This document shows, one piece after another, positions 36,720 to 44,350 of a stretch of DNA of 64,000 nt. The position numbers and the translations under genes are program-made. Numbering within the stretch: the stretch's first letter is position 1; every line of letters starts with the position of its first letter. The stretch comes from Sulfurospirillum sp. UBA4058 (GTDB lineage Bacteria > Campylobacterota > Campylobacteria > Campylobacterales > Sulfurospirillaceae): positions 1-64,000 of the forward strand of contig DFZK01000005.1 of the NCBI GenBank assembly GCA_002382085.1, in the 5' to 3' direction. A model generated the notes under the pieces. The model was not told the DNA's origin and ran no database searches. It saw nothing but the letters and a program-made list of their open reading frames with translations.

Positions 36720-36792
36720 CCTCGATAGCCTATATACTTTAATCGATGTACAAAAAAATACATCGAATAAAGTTCTATTGCATCAATCGAGG
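36720..36792. terminator. Nested-hairpin bidirectional terminator
   Basis: Inner stem 36736-36750 with 36759-36773, 15 bp with one mismatch and an 8-nt loop; outer stem CCTCGAT (36720-36726) with ATCGAGG (36786-36792). It sits between the convergent res and phosphatase genes. Confidence 0.65.
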
Positions 36793-36806
36793 TAAAATTT
36801 AGTACA

Positions 36807-37496
36807 TCAACCAATGTATTTTTGAGTAAAGACTCTTTTAGAGGGATACTCCAACACACTTAATGAGCCATCATACACACACCCTGTATCGATACCACAG
36901 AAGTTTTTTGTTATCCAAGGCTCCTTAAAATGCTCATGTCCAAATACATTAAAGACTGGGTATTGTAGATAATTTTGCTCATAAGGATATAGAGGTTTTT
37001 GCACACCATACAGGATTGATTTCGAGATACGGTTATTACGCAAATACATAGGTTTTTTTGATTGATAAAACGGTAAGCCAAATCCATGTGTTACGAAGAG
37101 TTTTTTACCGTTTTCATCTTTGATATCGTATTCTAGGTAATCAGGTAAGCTCTTTATCCATGTTAAATGATCTTGCAAGTTAAGAAGAGTTAAGTTAACG
37201 TAACTTGACATAGTTGCCTCTCCACCGTTACCACTACTTAACCAATCACGCATATTCTGTGTTTCATAAGCTTCAACCATTACAGCTTCATGATTGCCTT
37301 TAATGCAATCATATCCACCATTTTTAACAAACTCTACTACACGAGCAGAATCTTTACCACGATCAATTAAGTCACCTACAAAAATTAGATATGATTTTTC
37401 TTTATTAGGTAACTGTTCAATAAGTTGCATTAAGGTAGTGTAACATCCATGAACATCACCGATGATATAGACTTGTTTATGTTCAAACATCTTCAT
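36807..37496 (-). CDS. Metallophosphoesterase, Ser/Thr protein phosphatase-like
   Basis: 229 aa of the calcineurin-like family. YIIGDVHGCYTTLMQL, FVGDLIDRGKDS and CIKGNHEAVMVEA are the three metal-binding blocks (GDxHG, GDxxDRG, GNHE) of PrpA/ApaH-type phosphatases. C-terminal VFGHEHFKEPW is the expected histidine block. Its 5' end overlaps the wHTH gene by 14 bp. Substrate could be phosphoproteins or dinucleoside polyphosphates; phage lambda carries a related phosphatase. Confidence 0.88.
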   Translation of the reverse strand: MKMFEHKQVYIIGDVHGCYTTLMQLIEQLPNKEKSYLIFVGDLIDRGKDSARVVEFVKNGGYDCIKGNHEAVMVEAYETQNMRDWLSSGNGGEATMSSYVNLTLLNLQDHLTWIKSLPDYLEYDIKDENGKKLFVTHGFGLPFYQSKKPMYLRNNRISKSILYGVQKPLYPYEQNYLQYPVFNVFGHEHFKEPWITKNFCGIDTGCVYDGSLSVLEYPSKRVFTQKYIG

Positions 37497-37959
37497 TTGC
37501 TTCTTTTACACAACGCAAGCCAAGCTCATCTACTACTTCATCTAACGTATAGATTTTCTCACATGCTTGATCTGCTTTTTCAGCCACGTTATACTCTTTT
37601 GAATTAGCAGGTTTTTTAAAATCTGGTTTTCCTTTACGTCTTGGAGCAGCTTTTACCATGACCAAGCTGTTATAGAGTTCAGGTTCTTGTATTTTAATCA
37701 CTTTACGGGATTTAAGAAGCAATGCTTTGAGTTCATCACGAAAATAGTATTGTGGATTAAATTCATAAAGGCGCATTTTGCCATATTGAAAGCTCACGAC
37801 AACTTTATCAAGTTCAAGACTTTCAAGTTGTTTTACAATTTGACTTGTGTTAAGTTGATAAAACTTGGCAATCTGTGTGGCATAGGCACGATTACGTGCT
37901 AAAATGAATTGTAAAACTCTCTCTTTATCCATAGAGCCAAACAATCCTGCTAAATACAT
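37483..37959 (-). CDS. Winged-helix DNA-binding protein
   Basis: 158 aa. Residues ~10-65 (VLQFILARNRAYATQIAKFYQLNTSQIVKQLESLELDKVVV) form an ArsR/MarR-like winged helix with the next strand LYEFNPQY; the rest is basic and unknown. Located before the phosphatase and overlapping it, so it may regulate this small gene set. The upstream gap (37960-38050) holds GACTATATTATAGTAT-like symmetrical sequence, a possible own operator. Confidence 0.65.
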   Translation of the reverse strand: MYLAGLFGSMDKERVLQFILARNRAYATQIAKFYQLNTSQIVKQLESLELDKVVVSFQYGKMRLYEFNPQYYFRDELKALLLKSRKVIKIQEPELYNSLVMVKAAPRRKGKPDFKKPANSKEYNVAEKADQACEKIYTLDEVVDELGLRCVKEANEDV

Positions 37960-38050
37960 TTTGTATCCTTTTATAGTTTAATTAGACTATATTATAGTAT
38001 GATTTTCAATTGTGCAAAATCGTGCAAAAATCACTCTTTTTTAGAAAACT

Positions 38051-38386
38051 TTAATTATTTCGTCTATTATGCTCAAGCATTTTTTCAATGCTCTCAAAGA
38101 TCTCTTTTTTTCCCTCTTCATAGGTTATTTCATCTTTAGCTAATCGCACCAATCTATCAATGTCCTCACGGTCACAATAGTGATGGGCTATGGCTTGACC
38201 TCGGATAGTACTTTCAATCGAAGCATATTTGTCATTGGATAATGTATCTTTATACTCTTTGAGTATTGCCAAACTCTCATTCAAGCTTTTAGGCTGATAG
38301 GGCATCTTATAGCTTTCTTGCATATATGCATCTAAGCTGTGATTGTATTCGTAGTCTGTTTGAAACTTTGCATCGTTGTTGTACAT
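38051..38386 (-). CDS. Hypothetical island protein
   Basis: 111 aa, acidic-to-neutral, mostly helical, no recognised domain. It is preceded by AAAGGGG as ribosome site and, 18 bp further, by the second operator-like palindrome (38404-38435), so it is probably a regulated accessory gene. Confidence 0.55.
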   Translation of the reverse strand: MYNNDAKFQTDYEYNHSLDAYMQESYKMPYQPKSLNESLAILKEYKDTLSNDKYASIESTIRGQAIAHHYCDREDIDRLVRLAKDEITYEEGKKEIFESIEKMLEHNRRNN

Positions 38387-38403
38387 TAACTTACCCCTTT
38401 TAC

Positions 38404-38435
38404 TTTAGATTTCACATATATATGTCAAAAGTAAA
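38404..38435. promoter_or_regulatory. Operator-like palindrome, copy 2
   Basis: Same centre (ACATATATATGT) and outer arms (TTTA ... TAAACTAA) as 18736-18767, with the sequence in between partly diverged. It lies immediately upstream of the 111-aa gene on the minus strand. Confidence 0.55.
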
Positions 38436-39260
38436 CTAAACGATTTCTCGTGTAACGATCTTGCCTTTATAGTGTTCACTTTTATAGCCTAAGGCACTGG
38501 TAACAAATTTTTTATTGTGCCAAATATACATTTTACGCTCATGGGTATGTCCATAGATCCATACTTTAGCGGTTGTTTTAATGGCTAAAGCTTCACCATC
38601 AAAGCAGAAGAACGATGTTGTTTCATCTCTCTCAAATCCTTTGGTTTGAAATTCCATTTTTGTACTTGGATTATAATGTGATACCATGACATCACAGGCT
38701 TGATGCACCGCTTCTAATTTGGCATACTCTTCTTGGTAAAGTTCATCAAAGTAGGTAATATTCATATATTTTTTATCATTTAAACAATTACCCCAAAGCT
38801 CCTGTAAAAAAGCTTCTATATCGCCACTGTAAGATTGTAGTATCCTAAGAGAGTGTTTGTTTTTGTGAACATAGGCACTGTTGTACCATCCCATAGCACC
38901 ACCAATTTTAATACCCTCTAGTTCTACAGCATCACCGTCTAAAACAATGATGCCATTTTGCCTATAGAGCTTCTTTGACTTTTTTGCTTTGGATTGTGCT
39001 GTTTGCAACACATTAAAGCCAATAAGGTAATGGTCATGATTGCCTAAGACAATAATGATCTCTTTGTAATAAACTTCTTTGAGTATTTTAAGTACAGAGA
39101 CATTTTGTAAGATGTTATGCCCAATATCACCTGCAACAATGAGATAATCTCCTTTTGGTTTTAAACCACGCCAAAAACCTATCACCATCTCTTTATTAGG
39201 AATTGTCTTATAGCCAAACCAACTATCCAAATGAAGATCACTTATGATATCTACCAACAT
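38436..39260 (-). CDS. Metallophosphoesterase
   Basis: 274 aa calcineurin-like phosphoesterase. IISDLHLDSW, VAGDIGHN, VLGNHDHYL, VSHYNPS and WIYGHTHERKMYI contain the canonical D-x-H, GDxx, GNHD, xH and GHTH metal ligands. This is the Icc/YfcE-like type, a different branch from the phosphatase at 36807. Two phosphoesterases in one island suggests nucleotide or phosphoprotein signalling related to defence, but that is inference. Confidence 0.87.
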   Translation of the reverse strand: MLVDIISDLHLDSWFGYKTIPNKEMVIGFWRGLKPKGDYLIVAGDIGHNILQNVSVLKILKEVYYKEIIIVLGNHDHYLIGFNVLQTAQSKAKKSKKLYRQNGIIVLDGDAVELEGIKIGGAMGWYNSAYVHKNKHSLRILQSYSGDIEAFLQELWGNCLNDKKYMNITYFDELYQEEYAKLEAVHQACDVMVSHYNPSTKMEFQTKGFERDETTSFFCFDGEALAIKTTAKVWIYGHTHERKMYIWHNKKFVTSALGYKSEHYKGKIVTREIV

Positions 39261-39272
39261 GGTTTAACTCCT

Positions 39273-39746
39273 TTAATTATGCACTCCACATAAAACGTGC
39301 ATGATCGTTCCTTGAACTCCAAGCTGATTATATGTTTTATCTACAAGAAATACTTTTGCATCATTAAAACTCATTGGTGTTTCAAATACATAAGGAACAT
39401 CAAAATAGCCAAATCCTGTTAAAACTCTTACCATTACTTTTTCAAAGAGCACAGTTTCGTTTTGTGTCCTAGTTAATTCAACTTCTTCCTTTTCTGCACA
39501 CTGTATTTGCTTTTCATCAAATTCATCAGTTTCAAGTTCAAATTCATATATGCTATTTAACGTAAAGACTGTTAAATGTTTAGTCAATTTATCCCATGTA
39601 AAGCGTTCAATCTTACTTGTTCTAAAACATTCCACATCATTCAGATACCACCATATGATTTTTCCAAAAGTAATATCCGCATAAACATCTTTTGGCATAC
39701 TGTAATCCATACCTTTGTTTGTTGATGAAAGAAATTTAGCTCTCAT
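39273..39746 (-). CDS. Hypothetical island protein
   Basis: 157 aa, beta-rich, no domain recognised. It is 12 bp upstream of the phosphoesterase and probably cotranscribed. Its upstream region (39776-39810) has TTTATTTTTTT-ACATGT-GAAAGCATAA, which resembles a shortened version of the island operator without the TATATA core. Confidence 0.55.
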   Translation of the reverse strand: MRAKFLSSTNKGMDYSMPKDVYADITFGKIIWWYLNDVECFRTSKIERFTWDKLTKHLTVFTLNSIYEFELETDEFDEKQIQCAEKEEVELTRTQNETVLFEKVMVRVLTGFGYFDVPYVFETPMSFNDAKVFLVDKTYNQLGVQGTIMHVLCGVHN

Positions 39747-39871
39747 GTTTTAACCCCTTTGCTAAATATAAACACAATGAATTTTATTTTTTTACATGTG
39801 AAAGCATAATACAGTCTTCTTTAACCTTGTATTATATATAATATTATCAATAAGCATTATAAGGAGTTAAG

Positions 39872-40180
39872 ATGTACGATGATAACGAATCAGACTTGCA
39901 TAAAATATCTTCCAATATTCATTCTCTCTCAAAGACATTACATGAAGTAAAAACACTTATCAAAGATAAAGAAGAGAAGCTTAAAGTCATCTCAAAAAGA
40001 GATAAAAAAAGACGTGAGAGCCTCAAAAATGCTCAAAAGAAGTTTGTTAATGTGTCAACCAATATTAAAGCAGAAGAGTATACAAAGCTAGAGAATAGGC
40101 TAAAAGAGCTTAAGATGAGCAAGTCGGCTTATTTGAAAATGTTGATTGAAAATGATCTAAACATAAACAAAAAAGTATAA
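39872..40180 (+). CDS. Small coiled-coil / ribbon-helix-helix-like protein
   Basis: 102 aa. Residues ~1-60 are basic coiled coil; the end NVSTNIKAEEYTKLENRLKELKMSKSAYLKMLIEND has the strand-helix-helix pattern of CopG/MobC-like ribbon-helix-helix proteins. AAGGAG precedes the ATG. It sits next to int and may be an accessory recombination or plasmid-maintenance factor. Confidence 0.6.
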   Translation: MYDDNESDLHKISSNIHSLSKTLHEVKTLIKDKEEKLKVISKRDKKRRESLKNAQKKFVNVSTNIKAEEYTKLENRLKELKMSKSAYLKMLIENDLNINKKV

Positions 40181-40236
40181 AAATAGCTATTTTAAATAAA
40201 ATTTTATGTATTAATATATGTAAAATATGTTAATTT

Positions 40237-41451
40237 TCAATTTTCTAACCAATCTGCCCACCATTGAACAAGCTTTTTCTTTTCATCAAAATATTTCATT
40301 ACATCACTTCTATCATAAGCTGCTCGAACTTTATTGCTCTCTGCATGCGCTAATGAAGCTTCAATGACATCAGGATCAAAACCATATTTTGTTTTATAAC
40401 GATTTGCTGTTGTCGAAAACATTGACCTAAAGCCATGAGAGGTCATAGTGTTTTTATAGCCAAGTTTCATTAAGGCATGATTTAATGTATTTTCACTTAT
40501 GGGTTTTAAATTAGTTGTAGGGCTTGGAAATACAAATTTACTTTGTCCGAAAGAGTAGGGCTTTATTTTATCGATAATTTCTAATGCTTGTTTAGAAAGA
40601 GGAAGAATAAAAGATTGATTCATTTTCATTTTTTCTGCAACAATTTCAATATATGACTCTTTAAAATTTATCTCCGACCATTCTAAATTTCTAAGATTAA
40701 AAGGGCGCAAAAAAACAAAAGGTGCAAGCCTTAAAGCATATATGGTTGATATATCAGCATTATAAGTCTCTCCATAGCTATAAATATCTTTTATAAGCTC
40801 TTTGATTTCATCTTCTTTTGTTAAAGCTGGTACATGTACAACTTCTTTTCTTTTTAAAACACTTCGCTTATCTATATCTGCAATAATATTATGCTCCACT
40901 AGTCCATAAGTCACGGTATACTTATAAATCCGCTCAATATTATTAAGAACACGAGATGTTAATTCATAAATATCTTGCTTTTGCATATGATCAATTATTT
41001 TTAAAATATCTAAACGTGTAATCTCTTGGATATTCATATGCCCAATAAAAGGATAAGCATGCTGTTCTAATCTTACTTTAGATTTTTGGTGTGTAATAGG
41101 CTTCCATTCACTGTGCATTTTATTGAGCCAATTTTCTGCAATAGCTTTGAATGTAGAAGAGAGGGTAGGGATGTTATTATTTTTATACTCTATGGGATCT
41201 ATACCCTCAAGAAGAAGCTTTTTTGTTTCATCTCTTTTTATTCGTGCTTCTTTTAGAGAAATATCGGGATATGTTCCAAACGACATAGATTTGCGTTTAT
41301 TTTGAAAGGTATAGTCATACCTAAAGAATTTTGTACCATTATCTTTTACAACGAGATAAAGTCCTTGACCATCACTTAACTTATAGGGTTTATCTTTGAT
41401 TTTAGATTTTTTAATCTCTGTATCGCTCAGTGGCGTCGTGCTTCGTGGCAT
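40237..41451 (-). CDS. int: P4-type tyrosine recombinase (island integrase)
   Basis: 404 aa. An N-terminal arm-DNA-binding domain (KDKPYKLSDGQGLYLVV ... FRYDYTFQNKRKSMSFGTYPDISLKEAR) precedes the catalytic domain with LRPFNLRNLEW (Arg I), TSHGFRSMFSTTANR (HxxR), HAESNKVRAAYD (His and the nucleophilic Tyr). It lies 177 bp from the tRNA target with arm sites between, as expected. No strong Shine-Dalgarno precedes the ATG. Confidence 0.95.
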   Translation of the reverse strand: MPRSTTPLSDTEIKKSKIKDKPYKLSDGQGLYLVVKDNGTKFFRYDYTFQNKRKSMSFGTYPDISLKEARIKRDETKKLLLEGIDPIEYKNNNIPTLSSTFKAIAENWLNKMHSEWKPITHQKSKVRLEQHAYPFIGHMNIQEITRLDILKIIDHMQKQDIYELTSRVLNNIERIYKYTVTYGLVEHNIIADIDKRSVLKRKEVVHVPALTKEDEIKELIKDIYSYGETYNADISTIYALRLAPFVFLRPFNLRNLEWSEINFKESYIEIVAEKMKMNQSFILPLSKQALEIIDKIKPYSFGQSKFVFPSPTTNLKPISENTLNHALMKLGYKNTMTSHGFRSMFSTTANRYKTKYGFDPDVIEASLAHAESNKVRAAYDRSDVMKYFDEKKKLVQWWADWLEN

Positions 41452-41455
41452 TTTT

Positions 41456-41515
41456 AACGGTACTCACTTTCATGAAAATCATATAAATGGGTTCAGTACC
41501 GTATAGAGTACCGTA
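41456..41515. promoter_or_regulatory. Right-end integrase arm-type sites
   Basis: AACGGTACT (41456-41464, reverse orientation), AGTACCGTA (41495-41503) and AGTACCGTA (41507-41515). The last two are 12 bp apart start to start, as at the left end. They overlap the int promoter region, suggesting autoregulation. Confidence 0.6.
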
Positions 41516-41627
41516 AAAAAATTTAGATTTGTATAAATCAATATAGACAGCTCTGGACAAAATATTGAATAAAATCTCGATTTTTAGGGGTTTTGAAGAC
41601 GATATAAGACGGGGAAAGAAAAAGAAA

Positions 41628-41647
41628 TGGTACCTGAGGCCGGACTC
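41628..41647. repeat. Right attachment repeat (attR) within tRNA-Leu
   Basis: TGGTACCTGAGGCCGGACTC, the 3' end of the tRNA gene including its encoded CCA (reverse strand). Matches 17774-17793 exactly. Confidence 0.92.
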
Positions 41648-41712
41648 GAACCGGCACATGTCTCCATACTAGATTTTGAGTCTAGCGCGTCTACCAATTT
41701 CACCACTCAGGC
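41628..41712 (-). tRNA. tRNA-Leu(CAA)
   Basis: 85 nt including an encoded CCA. Acceptor GCCTGAG pairs with CTCAGGT (G1-U72 wobble), discriminator A; anticodon arm CTAGA-CTCAAAA-TCTAG gives anticodon CAA, reading UUG; a long variable arm is present as in class II tRNAs; T arm GCCGG-TTCGAGT-CCGGC. The island integrated in its 3' end leaving the gene intact. Confidence 0.96.
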
Positions 41713-41732
41713 ACACTGAATTAAGAGTTGGA

Positions 41733-41738
41733 ATTATA
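41733..41738 (-). promoter_or_regulatory. -10 box of tRNA-Leu
   Basis: Perfect TATAAT on the minus strand, 20 nt upstream of the tRNA 5' end. The remainder of 41713-41836 shows no gene. Confidence 0.65.
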
Positions 41739-41836
41739 CACGAAAAAACTTAAATAACCGTAAAATCAACCAAAGGGTTTAGGTGAGCATAACGTAGGTT
41801 GTGCCGAAGTCGCATTTTTTGACGCTAATGCCGCAA

Positions 41837-42193
41837 TTAAAAGCCCAATAATCGCGCTTTCGGATTGCCTTTTTGCGTATTGACGCCAAGAGCCATACTC
41901 TCGTATACCGCTTCGGATTTGAGACCGTATTCGGCTCTGCTTTGCTCATTGTTTGCATGATACGCTATGCAGACGGGCACGGTGCGAATACCGAAATACT
42001 CGGCTACTCGAGGTGCTTCATCAAGGTTGCACGTTAAAAAATCCACATGCAACGAAAGGTCTTGTCGCACACGCTCCATTCTTGCATAAGCGATTTTACA
42101 CTGAGTGCATTGCGTGGTATGCAAAAGCAGTAAAAAGGCGCGACACGGTTTGTTCAAGCGTTCAAAGAGTGCGGTCTCGTCTAGAGGTTGCAT
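41837..42193 (-). CDS. Thioredoxin-like protein
   Basis: 118 aa thioredoxin fold with CTQC as redox motif and TVPV as cis-proline loop. It lacks the usual WC upstream residues, so it is an atypical family member rather than the housekeeping TrxA. It overlaps bioV by 13 bp at the end of a minus-strand operon. Confidence 0.82.
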   Translation of the reverse strand: MQPLDETALFERLNKPCRAFLLLLHTTQCTQCKIAYARMERVRQDLSLHVDFLTCNLDEAPRVAEYFGIRTVPVCIAYHANNEQSRAEYGLKSEAVYESMALGVNTQKGNPKARLLGF

Positions 42194-42702
42194 GATTGTA
42201 AAAGATGTCCCGTGTTTTTGAAATAATAAACCGTAGCATACGGTACGAAAAAATCCTTACATGTAAAGCTGTCGATGATGGCATCTTTTTCGCCGAGAAA
42301 CACTTCGATCTTGACGCCTTTGTCGACCAGTGCTTGCAGTTTTGCGGTGTCCCATTCGAAGTATAAAAGTTCGTTGAGCTCTTCGAGCGTGCCTTGGCAA
42401 GTATAAGGCGTAGCGTCGAAACCTAAAGGATAGGTAGTATTTTGCATAAAATTTTGTGTATAAAGAGCACGGTTTTTCGTAAAGGAGAGGGTTTGAAGCT
42501 TTTTAAACTTTGCATCTTTGTGTTGAAAAAACGCGGGTGAAAAAAGCTGTAGCGTGTCGATACGATCTTTACATGTAAGGACGTATTCAAACGCTTTGAT
42601 CGCTCCGTAACTAAATCCGGCGACGGTAAAATCGTTTTGAAGAAGGTAAGGCTCAAAAAGAGCCTTTTCGTTATGAAAGCAAAATCCGCTAAAGAACGTC
42701 AT
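42181..42702 (-). CDS. bioV: Pimeloyl-ACP methyl ester esterase BioV
   Basis: 173-aa alpha/beta hydrolase of the BioV type first described in Helicobacter. MTFFSGFCFHNEKALFEPYL and the nucleophile elbow VAGFSYGAIKAFEY (Gly-Phe-Ser) match; FLGEKDAIID supplies the acid and NTGHLLQS the histidine. It releases pimeloyl-ACP from its methyl ester, committing it to biotin synthesis. No other biotin genes are nearby. Overlaps the FtsH-like gene by 14 bp. Confidence 0.87.
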   Translation of the reverse strand: MTFFSGFCFHNEKALFEPYLLQNDFTVAGFSYGAIKAFEYVLTCKDRIDTLQLFSPAFFQHKDAKFKKLQTLSFTKNRALYTQNFMQNTTYPLGFDATPYTCQGTLEELNELLYFEWDTAKLQALVDKGVKIEVFLGEKDAIIDSFTCKDFFVPYATVYYFKNTGHLLQSCNL

Positions 42703-44350
42703 CGATAATGGCTTTTAACTCGTTGCGCGAGATACTTTCGTGCGCGTACAAGGTGTCGCTGACCTTGTCCAAAATGCTATGCATTCCCTCTAAAAAGCGT
42801 TTTAACTCTTTTTGCGCGGTTTCCAAGATAAGGAGTACGTCGTTGTCGTTGGGCAAAAGTTTTTCGCCCATACCGTAAATTTCGACCATTTCTTTGGCGA
42901 TTTCCAAAGCGCGATTGAGGTCTTCGGTGGCATTGGTGTATTTTTCGTTGTAGGTAAGTTCCGTCGCGACCATGCCGGCGAGATAGACTTTTAATTTGCT
43001 GAGCATTTGCGTTTTGGATTCGATTTCGCGGTCTATGTCTTTAATGCGATCGTTGACGATCGTTACTTTGTCGAAATCGATTTCAAACCAATATGCGCAC
43101 ACGGCTTTGGCGGCTTGATAGCGAGCTTGAATTTTTTTCTCTTCGTTGGAGAAACTGAGCACTTTTTTCTTGCCTAAAAGCACTTTTTGGCGTACGGCGG
43201 TAAAATCGCTGATTTCAAGCGTTTGCGAACCTCTTCGAAGTGCGTTGATCGCGGCTTCGTTGACCCATGTCGCAAGAGCCGCTCCGCTAAAGCCAACGCT
43301 CATATTGGCGAGTTCTTCGAGATTGATTTCGCTCGGTTTATTGCGTAAATACGTTTTTAAAATTTCCGTTCGATCGTGTTTATCGGGAAGGGAAATAAAA
43401 ATACGTCGATCAAATCGTCCCGAGCGAAGTAACGCTTCGTCGATCACTTCGATTTTATTGGTCGCGGCGATGACGATCACGCCGCTGCTGTCTTCAAATC
43501 CGTCCATTTCGGTTAAAAGTTGATTGAGCGTCGCTTCCCTTTCGTCGTTGCGTAGCCCTCCTCTGGCTTTACCTACCGCATCGATTTCATCGATAAAGAT
43601 GATGGACGGTGCGTGGGCTTTGGCTTGCGAAAAAAGCTCTTTAACCCTCTTGGCTCCCATGCCGACGTAGATTTGAACAAAGGTCGCGCCGCTTTGGTAA
43701 AAAAACGGTACGCTGGCTTCTCCCGCAACGGCTTTGGCGATCATCGTTTTTCCCACGCCCGGAGGACCGACCAAAAGTACGCCTTTGGGAAGCGAAATGC
43801 CGTAGCGTTTGTATTTGGCGGGATTTTTCAAAAAGTCGACGATCTCTTCGAGTTCTTCTTTGACGTCTTGAATGCCCGCGACGTCTTTAAAACTCACTTG
43901 TGCGCGTACGGGGCGGATGACGTTGCCTAAAAACGGATCGTAAGCGGCGTATGCTTTTTGCGCGTTTTCTTGCTCTTTTTTAGCGTCTTCGGCACGTTTT
44001 TTTCGAGCAAACAACAAGAGTGCCAAAAGTCCTCCGAGGAGCAAAGCGATGATGAGCATATCGTCGATGAGTGCATTGCTACGGGCGACTTCGACCGGAA
44101 CTTTTTGAAGCAGTTCGCTGATGTCGATACCGTCTTTAATAATCACGAAGCAATCATTGATGCCGTATAAAAAGACTTCGTCATTCTCGACTTTGGCTTT
44201 TTGAATCGCACCGGAGCTTAAAAGGGCGTTGTACGTCGGCAAATCGATAATTTTTGGCGTAATACGCATATACCCGAAAGCAAGTAAAACGATAAAAATG
44301 CTCAATGCCATAAGAGACAGCATCAGTTTTTGCGACTTAAAAATTTGCAT
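42689..44350 (-). CDS. FtsH-like membrane AAA ATPase with a lost protease site
   Basis: 553 aa with two membrane helices (about 10-30 and 97-115) and an AAA module: Walker A GPPGVGKT (195-202), Walker B IIFIDEID (about 250-257), SRH GRFDRR (311-316). The FtsH peptidase domain follows, but the zinc motif HEAGH is replaced by YQAAK (411-415); the distal ATEDL around Asp477 remains. It should therefore unfold or remodel membrane proteins without cleaving them. This is not the housekeeping FtsH. Helicobacter and Campylobacter carry a similar second FtsH-like gene beside the mtaB-mscS-aroB block. Confidence 0.88.
   Translation of the reverse strand: MQIFKSQKLMLSLMALSIFIVLLAFGYMRITPKIIDLPTYNALLSSGAIQKAKVENDEVFLYGINDCFVIIKDGIDISELLQKVPVEVARSNALIDDMLIIALLLGGLLALLLFARKKRAEDAKKEQENAQKAYAAYDPFLGNVIRPVRAQVSFKDVAGIQDVKEELEEIVDFLKNPAKYKRYGISLPKGVLLVGPPGVGKTMIAKAVAGEASVPFFYQSGATFVQIYVGMGAKRVKELFSQAKAHAPSIIFIDEIDAVGKARGGLRNDEREATLNQLLTEMDGFEDSSGVIVIAATNKIEVIDEALLRSGRFDRRIFISLPDKHDRTEILKTYLRNKPSEINLEELANMSVGFSGAALATWVNEAAINALRRGSQTLEISDFTAVRQKVLLGKKKVLSFSNEEKKIQARYQAAKAVCAYWFEIDFDKVTIVNDRIKDIDREIESKTQMLSKLKVYLAGMVATELTYNEKYTNATEDLNRALEIAKEMVEIYGMGEKLLPNDNDVLLILETAQKELKRFLEGMHSILDKVSDTLYAHESISRNELKAIIDDVL

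Larger units (their letters stand above)
17774..41647. mobile_element. Integrative mobilizable island in tRNA-Leu(CAA)
   Basis: A 23.9-kb element bounded by a 20-bp direct repeat, one copy being the 3' end of an intact tRNA-Leu. It contains an integrase next to the tRNA, repeated arm-type sites at both ends, an AlpA-like regulator, a MobC/MobA/MobB/MobD module, a toxin-antitoxin pair and a nine-gene defence operon. Its AT-rich, CG-poor composition contrasts with both flanks. No mating-pair (type IV secretion) genes or phage structural genes are present, so it fits an integrative mobilizable element that needs a helper. Confidence 0.9.

Noticed and set aside
17774..41647. Prophage
   Set aside because: Integrase and AlpA-like regulator are present, but there are no capsid, tail, terminase or lysis genes.
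17774..41647. Self-transmissible integrative conjugative element
   Set aside because: A relaxase module is present but no type IV secretion or coupling-protein gene is seen, so it can only be mobilizable.
41651..41660. ACATGT in tRNA-Leu as part of the repeated word
   Set aside because: It is CACATGTC, lacking the TT/AA flank, and is fixed by the tRNA variable/T-arm structure.
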